A stretch of DNA of 64,000 nt, taken from NCBI RefSeq assembly GCF_033568475.1, contig NC_133122.1:11746201-11810200 (forward strand). The letters run 5' to 3'. The notes under the pieces are model-generated. The model was not told the DNA's origin, made no database searches, and worked only from the letters and a program-made list of their open reading frames with translations. Shown here in pieces: positions 12,377 to 23,743 of this stretch. Made by a program: the position numbers and the translations under genes. Origin of the DNA: Henckelia pumila (taxonomy: Eukaryota > Streptophyta > Magnoliopsida > Lamiales > Gesneriaceae). The first letter of the stretch is position 1. Every line of letters starts with the position of its first letter.

Positions 12377-14439
12377 TGTGAGACCTCGATTCCAAACAAC
12401 TAATCTCGGGATTAAACAACAATAAGGCATACAATAACCAAAGGTTAAAAGCAATAAGATTTTTTTTTTTTGAAACAGTGCCTCGCTCGATCCGCATGAT
12501 CTTGCGGATCGAGCGAGCAACTTTGCCAAAGTTACTGCCCGAAAAACTCAGCCCTCGCTCGATCCGCAATATCTTGCAGATCGAGCGAGCCACCAAAAAT
12601 TTGAAACAGAGGATATAACAGCTTGCCCTCGCTCGATCCGCAAGATCTTGCGGATCGACCGGTGACAGAAACAGAGAAAAAACAGCATAAATCATGCTAG
12701 AACTTGAGTCCAAAACCAACAACATTTTATCATGCATTACAATCACAAGTTCTCCAACTAATACATGAAATTCTAGGGTTACACAACCGCTCAAAAGTAT
12801 TGGATTTGTAACGACAAACTTTCAACACAGCTCGCATAAACAATACAATAACATAACGAAGTTCGATATCTAAACATGTTCAAATACAACTAGGTAGACA
12901 TGCTGACACGACTTCTAAATCGAGTCTCACTACTAGCTCTCCCTCTTGTTGCTAACCAGGCCTTCGCTGACTTGGTCCTGCCCCACCTGTTGCCAAGTAC
13001 ACATACAAAACAAAGCAACAACCGGATAAACCGGTGAGAATGACATTCCCAATAAAAACAACATAACAAGTAATGAATATACAACATGCTATCAAACAAC
13101 ATATTCAAGTCGAAGCTAATGATATGCATGTCTTTAAAACCAGGATATCAATTCTGATAAACAAGGGAGTACTGCTCTGCTTTTGGGATCTCGAGGATGA
13201 GATCACGAATGACTCACCGACTCTCCCAATCGAGGTGGTGCCACGTATCCCACTCCTCTAGACTTTGAGCAACCATAATGAGTATGCTAGCACTAGGCGA
13301 AATACTACAACCTAGGCCACTCAATCATAGTTCCCAAACGTCTAAACAAAAAAGGCGGTTCTGCCCGCTGAAATAAAAGTAGGCTCAAGATGAATGCATA
13401 ACAAAAACATAAACATAAGCCACATAACAAAACTCAATCAATCAACCAAATACAAGTTTCACATGCTAGAACAAGTATCGATGCAATATGTGATTTAAAA
13501 AGGGAAACTCGAGAACCAACAGTCCCGAGTATGCTATCCCGCTACGATGACTGCTTTTACCTTTCAATGCAGTATCTCCAACTCTGGCTAAGCTACAACA
13601 AAAGATTGTATCAAAAGCTATACAATTTAAACAACAACAACGGTTCAAGGCGAATCTCTTTACTGTTCTTCGTCCAATCTCTTGATGATCAAAAGGCTGA
13701 TTAACACTGGCTTAACAAACTCCAAACGAATCTGTACGGAGACAAAAATTGATCAACAACAACGTTCAACTCAAGCAAAAGTCCAACAGCCCAAAAACGG
13801 TTCAAATCTCTAAAACTCAAACCGGCGGCATAACGGCTATAACTGAACAAACCGACAACGCAGACAGCAGTTCAATAGCGATATAATCTCATAACAATGC
13901 TAATACCACAACCACAAGGCAATCCCAACAAATCTCAAAACTCAAACTTTCGAAAATGGCTTCCAAAAACCATAACAATTCCGAACGTCGCTCTATTTCA
14001 AAACCGACAGATAATAAAAGATCAGAACACTGTAGAGAACAACATACTCGAATCTAGAATGATTCTAACAACATCCAAAAACTATAATGCGTCGGATCGA
14101 AGGAGAACTTACGATATAACGAAGTTCTCGTTGTCGTGATCGATAATCTGCCTTCAGAAATAATTTCTAACGGACGGATCGACCGGAAACCGAGATTGGA
14201 AAAGCTCGAAAGGCATTTCCCCAAGCTTCAATGGTGCTTCACGGTTTGGGGAGGAAGATGAAGATTTCCCAATCAATTTCTAAGAGTAGATAATATATAA
14301 AAATCAATATTTGCGTTTTAGTCCCTGAAATTTCCAAAATTTGCAAACAGGACCCTGATCAAAAACAAACCGGCTCGAGAACTCTGTAATCTCTGATTAA
14401 CTCAAATAAACTCATTTAAGATAAAAACGGGACGTTACA
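12377..14439 (-). repeat. Gypsy-A 5' LTR (2063 bp)
   Basis: On minus the LTR begins TGTAACGTCCCGTTTTTATC at 14439 and ends TCTCACA at 12377, giving the canonical TG...CA ends, directly before the primer site. The start closely matches LTR fragment G at 56072, so both belong to one family. The downstream third contains three strong hairpins (12482-12658). No gene is present in it. Confidence 0.88.
12482..12658. repeat. Three tandem hairpins in the Gypsy-A LTR
   Basis: Three copies of an inverted repeat, CTCGCTCGATCCGCA - 6-nt loop - TGCGGATCGAGCGAG, lie about 72-75 bp apart. The first (12482-12517) has perfect 15-bp arms. The second (12554-12588) has one mismatch. The third has lost the outer arm on one side but keeps a perfect palindrome at 12633-12658. 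They would fold in RNA near the 3' end of the LTR. Confidence 0.88.
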
Positions 14440-14444
14440 GTTAT

Positions 14445-15317
14445 GTAGCACGCTGTGCCGTCGCTTCAGGAGGTGGCTCCCATACCGAAATACAAGTGGA
14501 TATGCCGGACCCAAATCGATGGAAGTCCAACTACTAACAGGATAGGGAAAAACCCTACTAACAGACATCTCGAAGGAGATAGCTCAGTATGCAAATGAAT
14601 GCAGCATAAATTAATGACATATAAACCATGCAGTCACATAATACATGCATACTCAGTCAGGATATCTCGAACAGTACTTTCGTGCCTCAAATCAGTGCAA
14701 GCTCTACCAACTCTAGGTCCACGCCTATAGTCTGCTCTACACTGCCAAATGATACTACTATCATTATAGTGCTCTGAAAGCCTTAACTAAGCTAAAGCAT
14801 ACTCCTAAATATTTTTAGGAAGCAAAAGCTATACCTTCGTCCGTCGTTAGCCCTTTGATGTCGATGCCTCCAGAACTTGGGCACAACTCCGCTACGACTA
14901 TCGAACGCCTCGACGACTCCCGAGTCAAGCCTAGGAAGGCTAGAACAACTCGAATACGACTAGAGTAGAGAGGAAATCCGGAATTGGCAATTAAAAATGA
15001 ATTATCGGCCTTCTATTTATAGACAACGATCGGAGCCTCTGATCCTCGATCGGAACGTCCGATCCTGCCATCGGAGCTTCCGAAGATCCTGATCTGCCAC
15101 GTGTCAAAATATCACTTGTTGACTTCGGATAGGGGTGATCGGAGCTTCCGATCTAACCACACGTCATGCCTGACGTAATACCATCGGAGCTTCCGATCCA
15201 CCTTCGGAGCTTCCGATCATGTTCGCAGCTTCCGAAGTCACCTTCGGAGCTTCCGAACTCTACCCAAGTAATTATGATTAATCCCTTAATTACTAATTTT
15301 GGTTACGGGCTACTACA
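14445..15317 (-). repeat. Gypsy-B 3' LTR, truncated
   Basis: This matches the 5' LTR from about 20349 to 21260 almost base for base, apart from two 19-20 bp length differences inside the CGGAGCTTCCGA array. It ends ...TACTACA at 15317, which is TGTAGTAG... on minus. Its remaining portion was separated by the Gypsy-A insertion and is outside the window. Confidence 0.92.
15026..15262. repeat. Array of CGGAGCTTCCGA motifs in Gypsy-B 3' LTR
   Basis: About nine near-copies of TCGGAGCTTCCGA (arms TCGGA/TCCGA around a 3-nt centre) are spaced irregularly. The array is shorter than its twin in the 5' LTR (20935-21205) by two units. Lying early in the LTR, it is in the U3 (promoter) part. Confidence 0.8.
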
Positions 15318-15330
15318 TTCTTCCCCACTT
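15318..15330 (-). other. Polypurine tract of Gypsy-B
   Basis: On minus this is AAGTGGGGAAGAA, directly before the 3' LTR, the expected primer for plus-strand DNA synthesis. Confidence 0.85.
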
Positions 15331-15450
15331 AAGATATTTCGTTCTCGAAATCAGATCTTAAGTACTGATTGAAATATAGAAATCAGAAACATTCTTTATT
15401 CAAATCAAACGTTTATAGAGTTTGCAACTGAATACAACTTAAAATTGAAA

Positions 15451-18400
15451 TCAAAACAACTCAGGATGGTCTTCATGCATCCTGTCCTCAAGATCCCAAG
15501 TAGCTTCCTCAGTGCCTCGGCGCTGCCACTGAACTAAAACCAAAGGAATGACTTTGTTCCGCAAAACCTTATCCTTATAATCTAGGATACAAATAGGTTT
15601 CTCAACATAAGTCAAATCCTTGTTCACCTGAACCTCAGACCGCTGCAGAATATGAGACTCATCTGCCACATACTGTCGCAACAGAGATACGTGAAACACG
15701 TCGTGAATACTGGATAGATGCGGTGGCAAAGCTAGTCGATAAGCCAAATCGCCGATGCTCTCCAAGATCTCAAACGGACCGATAAACCTGGGAGACAACT
15801 TACCCTTAAGACCAAATCTTAGAATCTTACGGAAAGGTGACACTCTCAGAAACACTTTCTCTCTGACATCGAACTGCAAAGGCCTACGCTTGGTGTTAGC
15901 ATAGCTGGCCTAGCGATCCTGTGCAGTCTTAATCCGTTTCTTGATCTGATCGACAATGTCTACCGCCTGCTAGATAAGCTCCGGTCCCTCAGCCTGTCTC
16001 TCCCCCACTTCTTCCCAGAAGAGTGGAGTACGACAACGTCGTTCGTACAATGCCTCAAAAGGTGTCATTCCAATACTAGTATGATAGCTGTTGTTGTACG
16101 CGAACTCGATCAGCGGCAAATGATCCTGCCAGGCTGAACCAAAATCCATAACACACGCTCTAAGCATATCTTTCAAAGTACGGATAGTGCGCTCTGACTG
16201 ACCATCAGTCTCCGAATGATAGGCAGTACTCAAACTGAGAGTAGTACCCATCGCATGCCGAACACTCCCCCAGAATCTAGAAGTAAACCTGGGATCCCGA
16301 TCGCTGACAATGCTCACCGGCACTCCATGAAGTCGAAAGATCTCCTGAATGTACAATCGAGCCATACGATCCACATTGTACTCTCGGCTATAGGCAATGA
16401 AATGAGCTGACTTGGTGAGTCGGTCCACCACAACCAAGATAGCATCACAGTTCCTCGGGGATACCGGCAAATGGGTCACAAAGTCCATTGTGATAAACTT
16501 CCATTTCCATTCAGGAATAGGCAGACTGTGAAGCAATCCTCCAGGTTGTCGGTGCTCTGCCTTGACCTGTTGACACACCAAACATCTCGAAACAAACTAA
16601 TAAACACCGCGTTTCATTCCCTTCCACCAGAAGCGAGTACGTAGATCCTTGTACATCTTGTTGCTCCCAGGATGAATACTCAACTTAGTGCGATGTGCCT
16701 GAGACAAAATCTCCTCTCGCAACTCTTCATCCTGTGGAATCACAAGCCTACCAGACAAACACAGAAAGCCATCTGATTGATAGTGAAATCCAGATGAGCT
16801 ACCCTCGTTAGCTAGACGAGCTAAACGCTGGGTCTTCGAATCAGACATCTGAGCATCTCGAATCCGCGAATACAAAGCTGGCTCAGATAGTATCGCAAAC
16901 ATCTGGATACTCTGCATACCTTTCTTATGCTTGAAGGTATATCCCGAAGTACAACAGTCACTGATCGCACTAGACATCGAACAAGTCTAAAGTGCGGATA
17001 GTCGCACCTTGCGACTCAATGCATCAGCGGTGAGATTAGCAGCTCCCGGATGGTACTTAATCTTGCAATCATAATCCTTAAGAAAGTTCATCCAACGTCT
17101 CTGCCTCATGTTCAACTCCGCACGAGTGAACAAATACTTGAGACTCTTATGGTCAGTGAAGATCTCAAATTTCTCGCCATACAAATAATGACGCCAGATC
17201 TTCAAAGAGAACACAATGGCTGCTAACTCCAAATCATGGACTGGGTAGTTGTCCTCGTAAAGCTTTAGCTGTCTAGAAGCGTATGCTATCACATGCCCAT
17301 TCTGAGTCAGGACACAACCTAACCCCTGAAGAGAAGCATCAGTGTATACCACATACCCTCCAGATCTTGACGGTAATGCCAACACCGGCGCAGAAGTCAA
17401 CCGCCATCGAAGCTCACAGAAATTTTCCTCACACTCGGAGGACCACTCGAAATCCACACCCTTGCGGGTAAGCTGCGTCAAAGGTCGAGCTAGTTGAGAG
17501 AAGTTCAGAATGAAGCGACGGTAATACCCTGCTAGACCCAAAAAACTACGGATCTCAGCAACTGTCGTCGGACGCGACCAATTAAGTACCGCTTCAATCT
17601 TGCTTGGATCAACAGAAATCCCTTCCCTGGATATGATATGGCCAAGAAAGACCACTCGATCCATCCAGAACTCACACTTTCTCAGCTTGGCGTACAACTG
17701 CTCATCCCGAAGAGTCTGTAGTACCAACCGCAAGTGAGAAACATGCTCTTCTGTATTACGCGAATACACCAAGATGTCGTCAATGAAAACCACGACAAAC
17801 TTGTCCAAATACTCCCTGAAAACACGGTTCATCATATCCATGAATATAGCCGGTGCATTAGTCAAACCAAACGGCATCACTAGGAACTCGTAATGCCCAT
17901 AGCGAGTACGTAATGCAGTCTTGGCTACGTCCTGATCACGGACTCTCAACTGTTGATAACCAGATCTCAAGTCAATCTTGGAGTAAACTGACGTGCCCTG
18001 CAGCTGATCAAACAAGTCATAAATACGAGGCAACGGATACTTGTTCTTCACAGTGACTCGATTCAGCTGCCGATAGTCAATGCACAGCCGCATCAACCCA
18101 TCCTTCTTCTTCACAAAGAGAACAGGAGCTCCCCAAGGAGATACACTAGGACGAATGTACCCCTTGTCCAAAAGATCCTGTAGCTGATTCTTCAACTCAC
18201 GCATCCCTGATGGAGCCAGACGATACGGTGCTCGAGAAATAGGCGAAGTACCCGACATCAACTCTATGCCAAACTCGACTTCCCTAATAGGAGGAAAACC
18301 CGGAATCTCATCAGGAAATACATCTGGGAATTCATTCACAACAGAAATGTTATCTATCCCAATACTCTCAGCGGACAAATCAACTGCATAGATAAGGTAG

Positions 18401-19008
18401 CCTTCCCCACCAGACTCTAGAGCTCGACAGGCTCTCAAGGTTGATACCAAAGGCATCGGAGGTCGCGCGCCCTCTCCATAGAAAAACCAGCTCTCACTCC
18501 CCTCCGGATGAAAGCGTACTAATCTCTGATAGCAGTCCACTGAAGCTCGATAGGTAGTCAACATATCTATTCCCAGAATGCAATCAAAATCGTCCATCGC
18601 CAGGACCATGAGATTCGCTAACAGAATGTTTCCTTCAAACTCTAAAGGACAACCCATCACTAGACGCTTAGCCAAAGCATATTGGCCCATCGGAGTAGAA
18701 ACAGACATCACTACGTCTAGTGCAATGCATGGTAACTTATGCCTCTTAACAAAACGTGCAAAAATGAAGGAATGAGATGCACCAGTGTCAATAAGTACAA
18801 GAGCAGGTATACCATAAAGCAGAAATGTACCTGCGATGACTTTTTCATTCTCCTCCACTACCTGATCATGTCTCAGGGCAAACACCTGGCCAGAAGCTCG
18901 TGGCCTCAAATGAGAACTCCCATCAGGCTGTCCCTACGACCTCTGCTGAACGGTGGCCTGAGAACCAGATCCTGAACCAGAACCAGAACCGCCTCCCCCA
19001 GAAGTGGA
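15451..19008 (-). pseudogene. Gypsy-B pol: protease, reverse transcriptase, RNase H, integrase, chromodomain-like tail
   Basis: One reading frame runs the whole way. Domains in order: aspartic protease ([11 protein letters not shown]); reverse transcriptase (YPLPRI...[12 protein letters not shown], with the catalytic DD); RNase H ([13 protein letters not shown]); integrase zinc finger (H...H, CLVCQQVK) and DDE core ([26 protein letters not shown]); then an integrase tail and a chromodomain-like end (VLVQWQRRGTEEATWDLED) finishing HPELF and TGA at 15451. Five in-frame stops interrupt it, all TAG: 18934-18936, 16987-16989, 16597-16599, 15970-15972 and 15910-15912. Each stands where relatives have Gln. 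No other frame damage is seen within pol. Confidence 0.93.
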
Positions 19009-19865
19009 CAATCCCTCCGGATGTGACCAGTCTCTCCACAGTGGAAACAAGCTCCAGAAGCTCTACGGCACTTGTCGGATGGATGGTTCTTCCCACAGTG
19101 ATCACACTTGTCCTTCTTACCGAAACGGACAACACCTCCAGAACCAGAGGAAGAAGTAGATCCAGACTTCTTAAAAGTTTGGGCACGGGGACCCAAAGAA
19201 CTAGCAGGCCTCGACTGAGGAAAAGACCTGTTACGCCGAATGCTGTCCTCCGCCTGGTGACAACGGCTCACCAAACCCTCGTAGGACATGTCGTTGCCAA
19301 CTGCCACACGGTCATGGATCTCAGGGTTAAGGCCCTGAAGGAACAGATTATACTTCATCCCAGAGCTGTCAGCAATCTCGGGGTAATAGGATAGAAGATC
19401 AAAGAACTTCTGCTGATACTCATCGATAGACATGGCTCCCTATCGCAGACTCAGTAGCTCGCCTGCCTTCGACTGTCGGAGTGCAGGAGGAAAATATAGC
19501 TTCTGAAAAGCTGTGCGGAATTCGGCCCAGGTGGCCACTCCTCTCGCCACAACAAAAGGTGCAGAAGTAAACCTCCACCACCTGCGCGCATGTCCATCCA
19601 AAAGATAACCCAGGGTCTCCATCTTCTACTCCTCGGTGCATTGGAAAGTCTGAAAAGTCATCTCCATGCGGTCTAACCAGTTCTCCGCATCCTCCGGAGA
19701 CTCACCTCCAACTAAGGGCTTAGGACCCATAGCTAAGAATCGACGCACAGTGAAACGCTCGTCATCATGATGACGATGAAGCCGTTCTCGACGATGCTCT
19801 CGGTCGGCATCACCCCAATGCCCACCAATACTGCCATGAGAACTCTGGTCATCACGATCTGCCAT
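19007..19865 (-). pseudogene. Gypsy-B gag
   Basis: The start at 19865 gives MADRDDQSSHGSIGGHWG. The gag domain follows (GGESPEDAENWLDRMEMTFQ, WWRFTSAPF), then zinc knuckles CDHCGKNHPSDKC and CFHCGETGHIRRDC. Two TAG stops (19626-19628 and 19440-19442) replace Gln. A run of G near 19007-19011 has lost one base compared with the frame of pol, so gag and pol were once a single open frame, joined by a Gly-Ser linker. Confidence 0.9.
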
Positions 19866-19914
19866 CTACAAAAATACCTCATGATAAGACTAAATCCCAA
19901 GAATACTTTTGCAT

Positions 19915-19926
19915 GCTTTGATACCA
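19915..19926 (-). other. Primer binding site of Gypsy-B (tRNA-iMet type)
   Basis: On minus this reads TGGTATCAAAGC, 4 nt downstream of the 5' LTR. It matches the initiator tRNA-Met site with one change from the TGGTATCAGAGC seen in Gypsy-A and C. Confidence 0.8.
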
Positions 19927-19930
19927 TAAA

Positions 19931-21260
19931 TGTAGTGACCCTTACCCGGATCACCTACTAAACAGAACTTAGTCATGCAATTAACTTAATAAAACAGATA
20001 TCAGAATAATCTTGCGGAAACCATAAATAAATACAATCCCAAGAAAAGGAATCTGTAATTTATCCAAAAATTATACAACCAAATCGAATAGCTCTATCAA
20101 CCCAAAGCAAAAGAAATAAAACCTAGACGAAGCTCCAGCTGGCCAACCACTGCCTAGCCACTCTTGGATCCCCCAGCCTCGTCCAATCGCAAACCTGCCC
20201 CATGAAATAGGGTGTCCAGAAACACAGAGTATGAGAAGTGAGCATAAAACGCTCAATACGAGAGTATGAGTATACATGCATGCAAAGTGAACTCCCTATA
20301 AACTCGAGGTCAAGGATCAGATAACAGAGACAGACCAGGCCCTGGTATGTAGCACGCTGTGCCGTCGCTTCAGGAGGTGGCTCCCATACTGAAATACAAG
20401 TGGATATGCCGGACCCAAATCGATGGAAGTCCAACCACTAACAGGATAGGGAAAAACCCTACTAACAGACATCTCGAAGGAGATAGCTCAGTATGCAAAT
20501 GAATGCAGCATAAATTAATGACATATAAACCATGCAGTCACATAATACATGCATACTCAGTCAGGATATCTCGAACAGTACTTTCGTACCTCAAATCAGT
20601 GCAAGCTCTACCAACTCTAGGTCCACGCCTATAGTCTGTTCTACACTGCCAAATGATACTACTATCATTATAGCGCTCTGAAAGCCTTAACTAAGCTAAA
20701 GCATACTCCTAAATATTTTTAGGAAGCAAAAGCTATACCTTCGTCCGTCGTTAGCCCTTTGATGTCGATGCCTCCAGAACTTGGGCACAACTCCGCTACG
20801 ACTATCGAACGCCTCGACGACTTCCGGGTCAAGCCTAGGAAGGCTAGAACAACTCAAATACGACTAGAGTAGAGAGGAAATCCGTAATTGGCAATTGAAA
20901 ATGAATTCTCGGCCTCCTATTTATAGACAATGATCGGAGCCTCCGATCCTCGATCGGAACATCCGAACCTCGATCGGAATGTTCGATCCTGCCATCGGAG
21001 CTTCCGAAGATCCTAATCTGCCACGTGTCAAAATATCACTTGTTGACTTCGGATAGGGGTGATCGGAGCTTACGATCCTGATCGGAGCTTCCGATCTAAC
21101 CACACGTCATGCCTGACGTAATACCATCGGAGCTTCCGATCCACCTTCGGAGCTTCCGATCCTGTTCGGAGCTTCCGAACTCACCTTCGGAGCTTCCGAA
21201 CTCTACCCAAGTAATTATGATTAATCCCTTAATTACTGATTTTGGTTACGGGCTACTACA
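19931..21260 (-). repeat. Gypsy-B 5' LTR (1330 bp)
   Basis: On minus this begins TGTAGTAGCCCGTAACC at 21260 and ends GGGTCACTACA at 19931. It is paired with the truncated copy at 14445-15317. It contains the long CGGAGCTTCCGA array at 20935-21205 and no gene. Confidence 0.93.
20932..21205. repeat. Array of CGGAGCTTCCGA motifs in Gypsy-B 5' LTR
   Basis: About eleven near-copies of an imperfect palindrome (T/A)TCGGAGCTTCCGA lie in the U3 part. Two extra units relative to the other LTR show that the array changes length by unit gain or loss. Confidence 0.8.
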
Positions 21261-21286
21261 GGAGCCATCTCTATACTCGTCTGATA
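21261..21286 (-). pseudogene. Gypsy-C integrase fragment between Gypsy-B and CACTA-2
   Basis: These 26 bases encode YQTSIEMAP on minus, which continues the integrase sequence FSYNNSY found on the far side of CACTA-2. The sliver proves that Gypsy-B and CACTA-2 both inserted in the same integrase gene, 26 bp apart. Confidence 0.9.
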
Positions 21287-21319
21287 CACTACAACAAAAA
21301 AGGTAATAGACAAGGGTGA

Positions 21320-21560
21320 AAAAACGTTGTTAAAAGGGGGTCTAAAACCGATGTTAAAAGCTATGTTGTTAAAAGCCTGGTCAAAGACAACGGTTTTTCA
21401 CTGTTGTTATTTTGAGTTTACGACAACGGTTTTTCACCGTTGTTGTTCGAGTGAAAAACCATTGTCATTTGCTAAAAATACAACGGTGAAAAACCGTTGT
21501 CTTTCACCACACTTTTAACAACAGGATCTTTAACATCGGTTTTAAACATGTAATAGACAA
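21320..21560. repeat. CACTA-2 left subterminal repeats
   Basis: Several inverted copies of ACAACGGTTTTTCACCGTTGT-like sequence, plus AACATCGGTTTTAAA variants, occur within 250 bp of the terminus. Confidence 0.85.
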
Positions 21561-23146
21561 TGTTTTTCCACCCTTGTCTTTTTTCAACTATAAAATATAA
21601 AAAAAATTAATATACGGTTCTCCAATATTATAAATTACATGAAATTGAAAATAAAATTTATTATAAAATAATTTAGTATAACCTATGACTCAAAATTAAA
21701 AAATTAAAATTTGAATCATATTCTATGCACACTAGAATATAGAGCTATATATAATAAACATGGAATCAGATAGAGAACAAGAAAGCCTTCTTTAATCCTC
21801 TTCTTCAAATCAACCACGAACGACTTTTCATTTAACTCAATTTACTGCTAACGAAATAAAAACAAGTAGAAGAAAATCAAAATCTTTAAGAATAAGCTGA
21901 TGAAAATACCGTTTATAAGCAATGAAAATACCATAGAGATAGTGATGTAGACGCAAATGAGATAAACTTTAGAAATGATTTTATAAAATGGGAATATGAA
22001 AGAATCTTCAGAACGAAGTAGGCCAAATGCATGGAGCCGCAGAGGTGAGAAATTCCAGATTTAATATGCAATTGCAATATCATTATGAAGGAAAACAGAA
22101 ACAGATTTAATATGCAAAATCATTATCAAGGAAAATAGAAACAAATTTAATATGCAAAATTCCAGTCAAATCATCAAATAGATGGCATCGTGTTACTTCA
22201 AACATACGGGGGCAGCGAGAATAACTAAACAAAGTATTATGGAATATATAGAACTTACCACCTTCCTAATTTTTTCAGAGACATGGAAACGGCACTGAGT
22301 TGATCATGGTGGAGCCGCAGAGGTGGGAAATTATTGACCTTCATGATATAATATATATTAATTAAATATAAATCCATACAAATGAAGAATCATATGTTCA
22401 GGAATAATAAATTACGACCAAGAGAATAGCAAACTGAATGGCCAAAAGACATTTAGAGAATTATTGTTCCGAAAGAAACATGTATCTACTTATTTGAGAG
22501 AAAAGATATCAATTTGCCTCCACATGTCTTTAATTTTCAGTAGTCTTGTACATGTGTTCTTTTATTTTTTTATTTCAGATTTTTTATAGAGTAAAGGAAC
22601 ATTAGTGGTAACTAAAAAATGTTCTGAAGCAGAGAAAAGGGGATTCCAAATATGTGTCGTTAAATAAATAAATTCCTCCTAAGTCAGGGTAACAACAGGC
22701 AATAGCTATTTTTATTAACCATTTCAACTCAAGACATGATTTTTCAGAAACCACATGTATTTTTAGTTGTGATCAATCATAAAATAAATATAATAGCTCT
22801 CTCGGAGGCACATTTGCAGGTTTGTTTAAGAACATCTGTATATCATAATTCTTACATTATCAAGTTCCTTGCTATAACCTTCAGCTTGTCTGATGTTGGT
22901 ATCACTCTCCATCGAGAAACACGTATCTAGTTCTTTGAAGTTCACCTTGTGGGGAGTATCCCATGTAGAGATTCGAGAATGCGCCTATGAATTTTCAATA
23001 CAATGATCCCCTTCCTTAATATCATGGTTGGATATCTATCAAAAGAAAAACCATGTCACTTATTGTATAAACAATGGAAACATTATTACAAGAACTTCAC
23101 GAACTGCACAAAATGTAATGAATATCTAGAAAAGCAACAGATAAAA
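21561..23146. other. CACTA-2 interior, left of the SCAMP fragment
   Basis: AT-rich with no coding domain recognised. One short phrase, GAGCCGCAGAGGTG, occurs twice (about 22037 and 22313), and an ATTTAATATGCAA motif recurs three times near 22055-22165. Its origin is unknown; more captured host sequence is possible. Confidence 0.5.
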
Positions 23147-23149
23147 CAT

Positions 23150-23743
23150 GTCAGACCTGGATAACCCAAAGGCTTAGACCGAACCCAATGAAGTAGAAAA
23201 CCTGTGAAATTGATTATTTTGTTATCAAATTACTGCTACAGAAGAAAGTGGAGGAATCTCTTTTGCATCAATAAAGTCATAAACTTAATCTGCTACATAT
23301 ATGTTAAACTACTTGCTCATCATCACAGCTCAGTGGGGATTAAAAACTCACCCCGTCTATAACATGATCGCCTATGATATCTATAGCTGGCATGATACTT
23401 TGTAAAAACCATCATCCGTGATCAGACTAAACATCATTCGAAAAGCTTCGAGGATAATACAACACGAATTCAAATGAAATAATGCAAAATTAAGTGAACA
23501 AGGATTCGCAGGCGAAAATCATGAAATGAAAAAATTTCAAGGAAGAATTACACCAGGGATTTACCTTTGAAAACAATTGGAGGCGCAAGTGCCACAAATA
23601 TACAAAAGCCAATGTTAAGCTGTAAGGATATGCAATGAAGGATTGTGATCAGTTTGCAGATACAAAAATCCATGACAACTCATATAAGAAACTCACCAAG
23701 TAAAACAAGAAAAACAACCCAAACTTCAACGCACTCTCTGTTT
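23150..23743 (-). pseudogene. Captured SCAMP (secretory carrier-associated membrane protein) gene fragment
   Basis: Host SCAMPs are four-pass membrane proteins of the trans-Golgi and plasma membrane. Exon pieces with introns retained can be read on minus: 23697-23743 (ETESALKFGLFFLFYL), bounded by TTACAG and GTGAGT; 23565-23619 (LNIGFCIFVALAPPIVFK), bounded by CTTACAG and GTAAAT; about 23351-23400 (SIMPAIDIIGDHVIDG); and about 23160-23207 (VFYFIGFGLSLWVIQ). These match the conserved transmembrane core of plant SCAMPs in order and in splice-site position. The last piece lacks the usual CLESLL segment, and the third exon starts short. The fragment cannot encode a full protein. Confidence 0.8.

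Larger units (their letters stand above)
10971..14439 (-). mobile_element. Gypsy-A: 5' part of a Ty3/Gypsy (Del/Tekay-like) retrotransposon
   Basis: Only the 5' LTR, primer site and gag are visible; the element is cut at 10970 by CACTA-1 and the rest lies left of the window. It is inserted in the 3' LTR of Gypsy-B. The target duplication is GTTAT (14440-14444); the intact LTR copy of Gypsy-B reads GGTAT at the matching place (about 20344-20348), one mismatch. Confidence 0.88.
14440..21260 (-). mobile_element. Gypsy-B: Ty3/Gypsy (Del/Tekay-like) retrotransposon, 3' LTR truncated by Gypsy-A
   Basis: From right to left: 5' LTR (19931-21260), primer site, gag, pol, polypurine tract, and 873 bp of 3' LTR ending at the Gypsy-A insertion. 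The element is inserted in the integrase of Gypsy-C, whose frame resumes immediately at 21261. GGAGC (21261-21265) is the expected target-site copy; its partner lies outside the window. Confidence 0.93.

Noticed and set aside
20932-21205. CRISPR-like or satellite interpretation of the CGGAGCTTCCGA array
   Set aside because: Units are irregularly spaced, imperfect and confined to the LTRs of Gypsy-B in a plant genome. It is an LTR-internal repeat.
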